Part shown: one piece after another, positions 59,841 to 64,000 of the stretch
How the letters are laid out: every line of letters begins with the position of its first letter
How positions within the stretch are numbered: the stretch's first letter is position 1
DNA from: Nautilus pompilius
Lineage: Eukaryota > Mollusca > Cephalopoda > Nautilida > Nautilidae
Reading direction: 5' to 3'
Length of the DNA stretch: 64,000 nt
Assembly (NCBI GenBank): GCA_018389105.1
Contig: JACATO010002220.1
Span: 161,258 to 225,257, forward strand
The notes under the pieces: generated by a model
The model's database searches: none
What the model was told of the DNA's origin: nothing
What the model saw: only the letters and a program-made list of their open reading frames with translations
Translations under genes and position numbers: made by a program

Positions 59841-61454
59841 TTAAAATAGATTCAGCAATGACATTAAACGTTTATGAGACGGCGTGACTTTTGAAAATAG
59901 TTACGGCTTTTAAGCACCTGGAGAGCAGCAAATTTCTTCGACCATATACTTCCACTAATACCAAAGCTTATAACTACAGATCGGCTGAAGTTTCGGTATC
60001 AACAAGCATCTATTAACGCTTTTTTTTATTTAAGTAACAGAAATTAAATAAATCACCGGCAAATACAGTCTGTTTGAAAATCGCGCTGATTCATTTCTCT
60101 TTCTTGTGTAGACCAACTTTCTGCCTCACTGCAAACAATACACCACATTAAACCATCATGCGAGCTGAATTAACTCCCTGTAGCAGTCCTCGGGGTCCCA
60201 TTATAGTGCCATCTATAGACTACAAATGTTACATCCTGTTGATAGCATTCAACATCGATGTCGAAAAATGAACTGTTATCTGCTCTTGGTCTTCTTTTTC
60301 TTAAAAAACAACAACAAACAAACAAATCGGGGGGAAAAACCTTTTTGTTACTTTTTCTAAAAGTTGAAACACACACACACACAAACTTGGGTAGTTCAAA
60401 TGAAACTCGGCTCGGATACTATTATAGTTACAGCGATGCTATTTCAGCCGAATTTCATTTGAACGTTCTAAGTATATTTATATGAACAACAAAAAAATTA
60501 AGGGGAGGTAACCAAAAATTGTCATTCTCAGCTTAACAGTTTGTTTGTTTTTTTCTAAAATGTTTAAAATGATAATTAAAAAACAACAACAACAAACGAA
60601 CAACTGGCGATGAAAATATTAAATTTTTATTGACTCTTTACAGATGAGAAGTCTCGTCAGATGGCTGTACCAAACATGAGAGTGAGTATGCAGTTTCTCG
60701 GGGCGAAATCCGCTATATCTTTCGTCTCGAGAGTCGTCATCGGATTACTACACTACATCAAGTCCCCGACCACATGAGAGAGGAGTCAGATACATTAGAT
60801 GGCAAAAATTCAAATGATTTTGTGGAGTTTTTAGCCGTTTGTCTTTTATATTATTACATGTTTTTGTTTGTTTTTTTTTTAATATTCAGCAAAAAAATAC
60901 GTCTTAAAATTATTGAATTAGGCGGTCAAATATTTGTTGTTCTTTCAGCGAGGAAATTGAAAATAATAAAATAGAATTAGTTTTGGAAAAGGACGAAGAC
61001 AAGAGAGAGGGAAGATGAAGAAGAGTAAGAAAACAGGTTCTGAAACAGCAGCTTGGAAACGCGGGTCAAAAAAAAATTTTGCAGATAATAATAATAATAA
61101 CGATAATAATAAAAATGTTAAATATTATGTGAAACTTTAAATAAGCGAAATAAAAGAATTTTCTTTTCTTGAACAATCAGGTACACAGAAGCGGTCAAAA
61201 TAGGAAGAAGGATTTTTCTAGACGGCCCCGTACTGTCACCATGGTTTCACTCGTTTCTGCGGTGTTCGTGTGAAAATCTGTCCAGGCATTTGGTTGACTT
61301 CTCTTCAGACAACTCTGGCGGGAAAAAAAAAAATTTTTTTTTTAAATCCCTTTAGTGTATGATGGTGTTTAAAAAAATTAAAGGTTAGTAATAAGGTCTT
61401 GCTTTTCGTAGATCTCCCCTTCCCCAACCAGACACGAGATAACCTCGATCTATC
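59841..61454. other. non-coding stretch with one candidate exon
   Basis: No recognised gene apart from the weak candidate at 60644-60777. Frames at 60170-60485 and 60774-60974 are T-rich or unmatched. Confidence 0.4.
60644..60777 (+). CDS. weak candidate exon, unknown protein
   Basis: After a good acceptor (TTGACTCTTTACAG) an open frame reads EKSRQMAVPNMRVSMQFLGA, KSAISFVSRVVIGLLHYIKS, PTT and TGA. A GTGAGT donor at 60682 could shorten it to 38 nt. The hydrophobic C-terminal half could be a membrane segment. No family recognised, so it may be chance. Confidence 0.2.
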
Positions 61455-61459
61455 ACGTT

Positions 61460-61500
61460 TGTTCTCGCGAGAATGATCCAGTAGGTCACGTGACGTCATT
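61460..61500. promoter_or_regulatory. promoter-like cluster: TCTCGCGAGA, E-box, CRE
   Basis: TCTCGCGAGA at 61463-61472 (a palindromic housekeeping promoter motif), GTCACGTGAC at 61485-61494 (E-box) overlapping TGACGTCA at 61491-61498 (full CRE). All three are palindromes and would work in both directions. A well-placed ATG follows at 61531. This is consistent with a bidirectional promoter; the transcripts are not shown by the sequence. Confidence 0.6.
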
Positions 61501-61530
61501 TTGAACGGCCCACATTCGTCCAGGCCAAAA

Positions 61531-61563
61531 ATGGATAATGAATTAGATACGGAATTTATTGGC
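61531..61563 (+). CDS. candidate first coding exon after the promoter cluster
   Basis: GCCAAAAATGG gives a good start context. The frame reads MDNELDTEFIG up to a weak donor (GTAATA at 61564), or continues to a stop after 26 codons. It lies 33 bases after the CRE. I do not recognise the protein; if real, the gene continues to the right, perhaps beyond the window. Confidence 0.25.
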
Positions 61564-61804
61564 GTAATATTCATCAAATTATTACGAAGAAGAAATAACG
61601 TTAATTGAAAGGAAACTAAATAGCAAATGACTAATTAGAGAAATAACATCGTGCAAAATAGTTAACACCACACCTGTAGCTTTCATGCCATTTGTTAGCG
61701 CCTGTGTATTCAAGTACAGGTGATGGCTAGTTGGACTGGCTGCATTTAAAACACACTGAATCCTTTGAAGCCCTAGAAAATATGTTTTAAAAAAGTAATG
61801 TTAA

Positions 61805-61939
61805 AAGTGAAGATGTATTAGAGAAGAAGAGTGAGAGAGAGATAGAGAGGATGAGGGAGAAGAGAGAGAGATGACATCAGTACAGAGAGGTGGTAGTAGA
61901 GAGAGAGTGGAGAGAGAGAGAGATGACATCAGTACAGAG

Positions 61940-61978
<39 letters not shown>

Positions 61979-62011
61979 GAGGGTCGGTACAGAGAGAGAG
62001 ATGACACCAGT

Positions 62012-62048
<37 letters not shown>

Positions 62049-62233
62049 TGACATCAGTAAAGAGAGGTAGAGAGGAGAGAGAGAGAGAGAAAGAGAATGA
62101 CATCAGAGAGTAAAACGATGAGGTAAAGAGAGAGATATAGGAGAGAAGAGAGAGAGAGATATGAATCAGTAAAGAGGTAGAGAGAGAGGAGAGAGGAGGA
62201 GCGAGAGAGAGAGATAGGACATCAGTAAAGAGG

Positions 62234-62270
<37 letters not shown>

Positions 62271-62390
62271 TGACATCAGTAAAGAGAGGTAGCGAGAGAG
62301 AGAGAGATATATGACATCAGTAAAGAGAGTAGAAGAGAGAGAGATATATGACATCAGTAAAGAGAGGTAGAGAGAGAGAGCATATTAATG
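61805..62390. repeat. (GA)n array with about ten TGACATCA-containing units
   Basis: (GA)n runs alternate with a unit of the form GATATGACATCAGTAAAGAG, AGGTAG. About ten variants are visible (for example near 61871, 61924, 62048, 62270, 62312, 62347). Spacing is irregular, roughly 35-75 bp. Long SLSLSL frames on the minus strand are repeat artefacts. Confidence 0.9.
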
Positions 62391-63770
62391 AACAAAGATT
62401 AAAAGTATCTCTTTACAATTTTTAAAAGATAAGAATTTGTATAAAAGTAACTCTGTGACATTAAACCACGTGCAATGTCTAGTGGTATAACACCTATTTA
62501 TTTTTCTAGTCGTCTGGCTTCCCATGGTAAAGTTTGAACGCCACTTTTTCGGATTTTCCCGGTGTCAGATGCCATCTTTAATCTTGCTAAAATCGGTTCT
62601 GAGTCCTCGCGCCCACTTTCCTTCCTCCTATAATATTTCCAGCAGAGTTCTCAAGCTTTCCACTGTTTTCTCAAATTGTTTCCCGTCCTGGATACCAATG
62701 TTTGTCCCCATAACCGCGTTACGTTTCTTGAAATAAAAACGAGCATATTCAAAATATTTATATTGGAGTAAGAAATTTTATAGAATTGCTCCAAGTGTTC
62801 ATTTCTTGGAAAAGATGTTTACTTTGGCATACAGACACACACACACATTTAAGTACCAGAAATTCCATCAAGATTTTTCGGTAGTGGTTCGTAAAGAAAC
62901 CTGTCTCACAAGTCTGGTAAGAATGAAAACAATTTTCCATAAAGCCATCGTTGACGAAATACAAGTTGTTTATCCCATTAGAACGACATTCCTACTCACA
63001 GACAGGCCATATACAGTATGACGCCGCAACATCGGAGACTTAAATTTCCGACTCGGTAAACAGATGCGCTGCCATCTTCCCTCTTGGCGTTGCATTTAGA
63101 AAAGAATACGGTTCGTAAGTTCTTGGAATAAAGAACATGCTCTCCTCTCCTCCCCCTCCCGAGACAAGGGAATCAAGATATAGAAAGCGCTCTTTTCTGT
63201 GGTTGGTTAGAATCCTTCGTCCAGATCTTGCCAAGAAGAAGAACCGCGGCTTATTCTCCCTCCGGTTGCTGTACATTTTGGTTTCCTCTCTACAGTTTAC
63301 TCCACCCGCTGAATATCGGTTCGATAGCTAAACGCGCGGACAATGGTCAAACCTAATCGTGAGTTTTGTGGCATCTTTGCTTCATCACATTCGGATGGAG
63401 ATTGAGGTCGCTTACCCAGCCGATTCTAACTGAACTTTAAAAAAAAAACATTTTACCGTGTGTTTTTTTGCACAATTAAAAATTGTGGTTCGCTATCGAA
63501 AAGATTTTCGAATTTTGTTTAGGGATAAGTTCGATAGAAAAGATTTCGGAGAGGTTCTGAAGCATCATCCGGCTCCATCTTTGTACTTACCTTCTTTAAG
63601 AACGTGCATTTTGTTGGTAAAGATAATTCTGAACCATCCGGGTTCTTCAGAGTAGAACGTCCTCCCGAAGGCGCAGAACACCCGATGCTTGAAGAAGTTA
63701 TGGAATAACTCGGTTTCCCCTTCAAAAGTGTTGTTTTTGAGAAACTGGGGGGAAAAAGAAGAGGATTTTC
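62391..63770. other. promoter-like DNA without a nameable gene
   Basis: More CpG than the introns. Two identical GCCATCTT sites (62571-62578 and 63071-63078; reverse AAGATGGC, YY1-like). A short start-plus-donor candidate, ATG at 63343 with GTGAGT at 63359, would encode only MVKPN before splicing. Frames at 62524-62736, 62806-63021 and 63458-63655 lack any recognisable domain. Confidence 0.35.
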
Positions 63771-63774
63771 TGCT

Positions 63775-63779
63775 CTCTA

Positions 63780-63829
<50 letters not shown>

Positions 63830-64000
63830 CATCTCTCCTCTATCTCTCTCCATCTCTCTCTCCATCTCTCCATCCATCCATATCTCTCTCTCTCTCCTCC
63901 CCCCATCTCTCCCCATCTCTCTCTCTCTCTCTTCTTGCCATCTCTCCCCATATCTCTCTCTGTCTGTCCCCCATCTCCTCCCATCCTCTCTCTCTCTCTC
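63775..64000. repeat. CT microsatellite with CATCTCTC variants, runs off the window
   Basis: (CT)n interspersed with CCATCTCTC units to the end of the window, like the array at 15712-16012. The long arginine/glutamate minus-strand frames are artefacts. Confidence 0.92.

Noticed and set aside
61801-62354. Serine/leucine-rich frames on the minus strand
   Set aside because: Artefacts of the GA array.
63565-63984. Arginine/glutamate-rich minus frames up to 139 codons
   Set aside because: Artefacts of the CT microsatellite at the window end.
1-64000. CRISPR arrays, operons, phage genes
   Set aside because: Introns, SINEs, LINEs and mariner elements show a eukaryotic genome; the repeats are adjacent tandem units without unique spacers.

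Overview
This is a eukaryotic genomic window: split genes with GT/AG introns, AT-rich non-coding DNA, many decayed DNA transposons, tRNA-derived SINEs and long CT/GA microsatellites. No bacterial or viral gene organisation is present. Exon sequences are clearly animal. The TE mix and sequence style suggest an invertebrate, probably a lophotrochozoan such as a mollusc; this is inference, because no species-specific marker is visible.

Two genes could be reconstructed exon by exon, with matching splice phases throughout. (1) On the + strand, 24 exons from 10097 to 46376 encode about 948 residues of SETDB1 (Eggless), the H3K9 methyltransferase: Tudor repeats, MBD, pre-SET, a SET domain split by an acidic insert, and post-SET. 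Its N-terminus lies upstream; a possible upstream exon ends at base 43. (2) On the - strand, 11 exons from 53107 down to 46587 encode a complete 521-residue FANCE, a Fanconi anaemia core-complex subunit. The two genes converge tail to tail with 210 bp between stop codons.

The introns of SETDB1, a gene whose known job is silencing transposons, hold five mariner elements (three families), one ~0.9 kb Tc1/mariner-superfamily relic with terminal inverted repeats, six Tc1-like fragments, a SINE family, and two minisatellites (54 bp and 101 bp). All recognisable transposases are broken by stops, frameshifts, internal deletions or lost catalytic aspartates.

Upstream of FANCE (53.6-56.6 kb) lies a decayed hAT transposase resembling KIAA1586-type proteins, then an AT-rich simple array (56.9-57.3 kb), CpG-rich DNA (57.5-58.6 kb), a LINE ORF2 tail (59.3-59.8 kb), and a promoter-like cluster at 61.46-61.50 kb (TCTCGCGAGA, E-box, CRE). 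A (GA)n array with about ten interspersed TGACATCA motifs follows at 61.8-62.4 kb. The right end (62.5-64 kb) has promoter-like signals and a CT microsatellite but no gene I can name.
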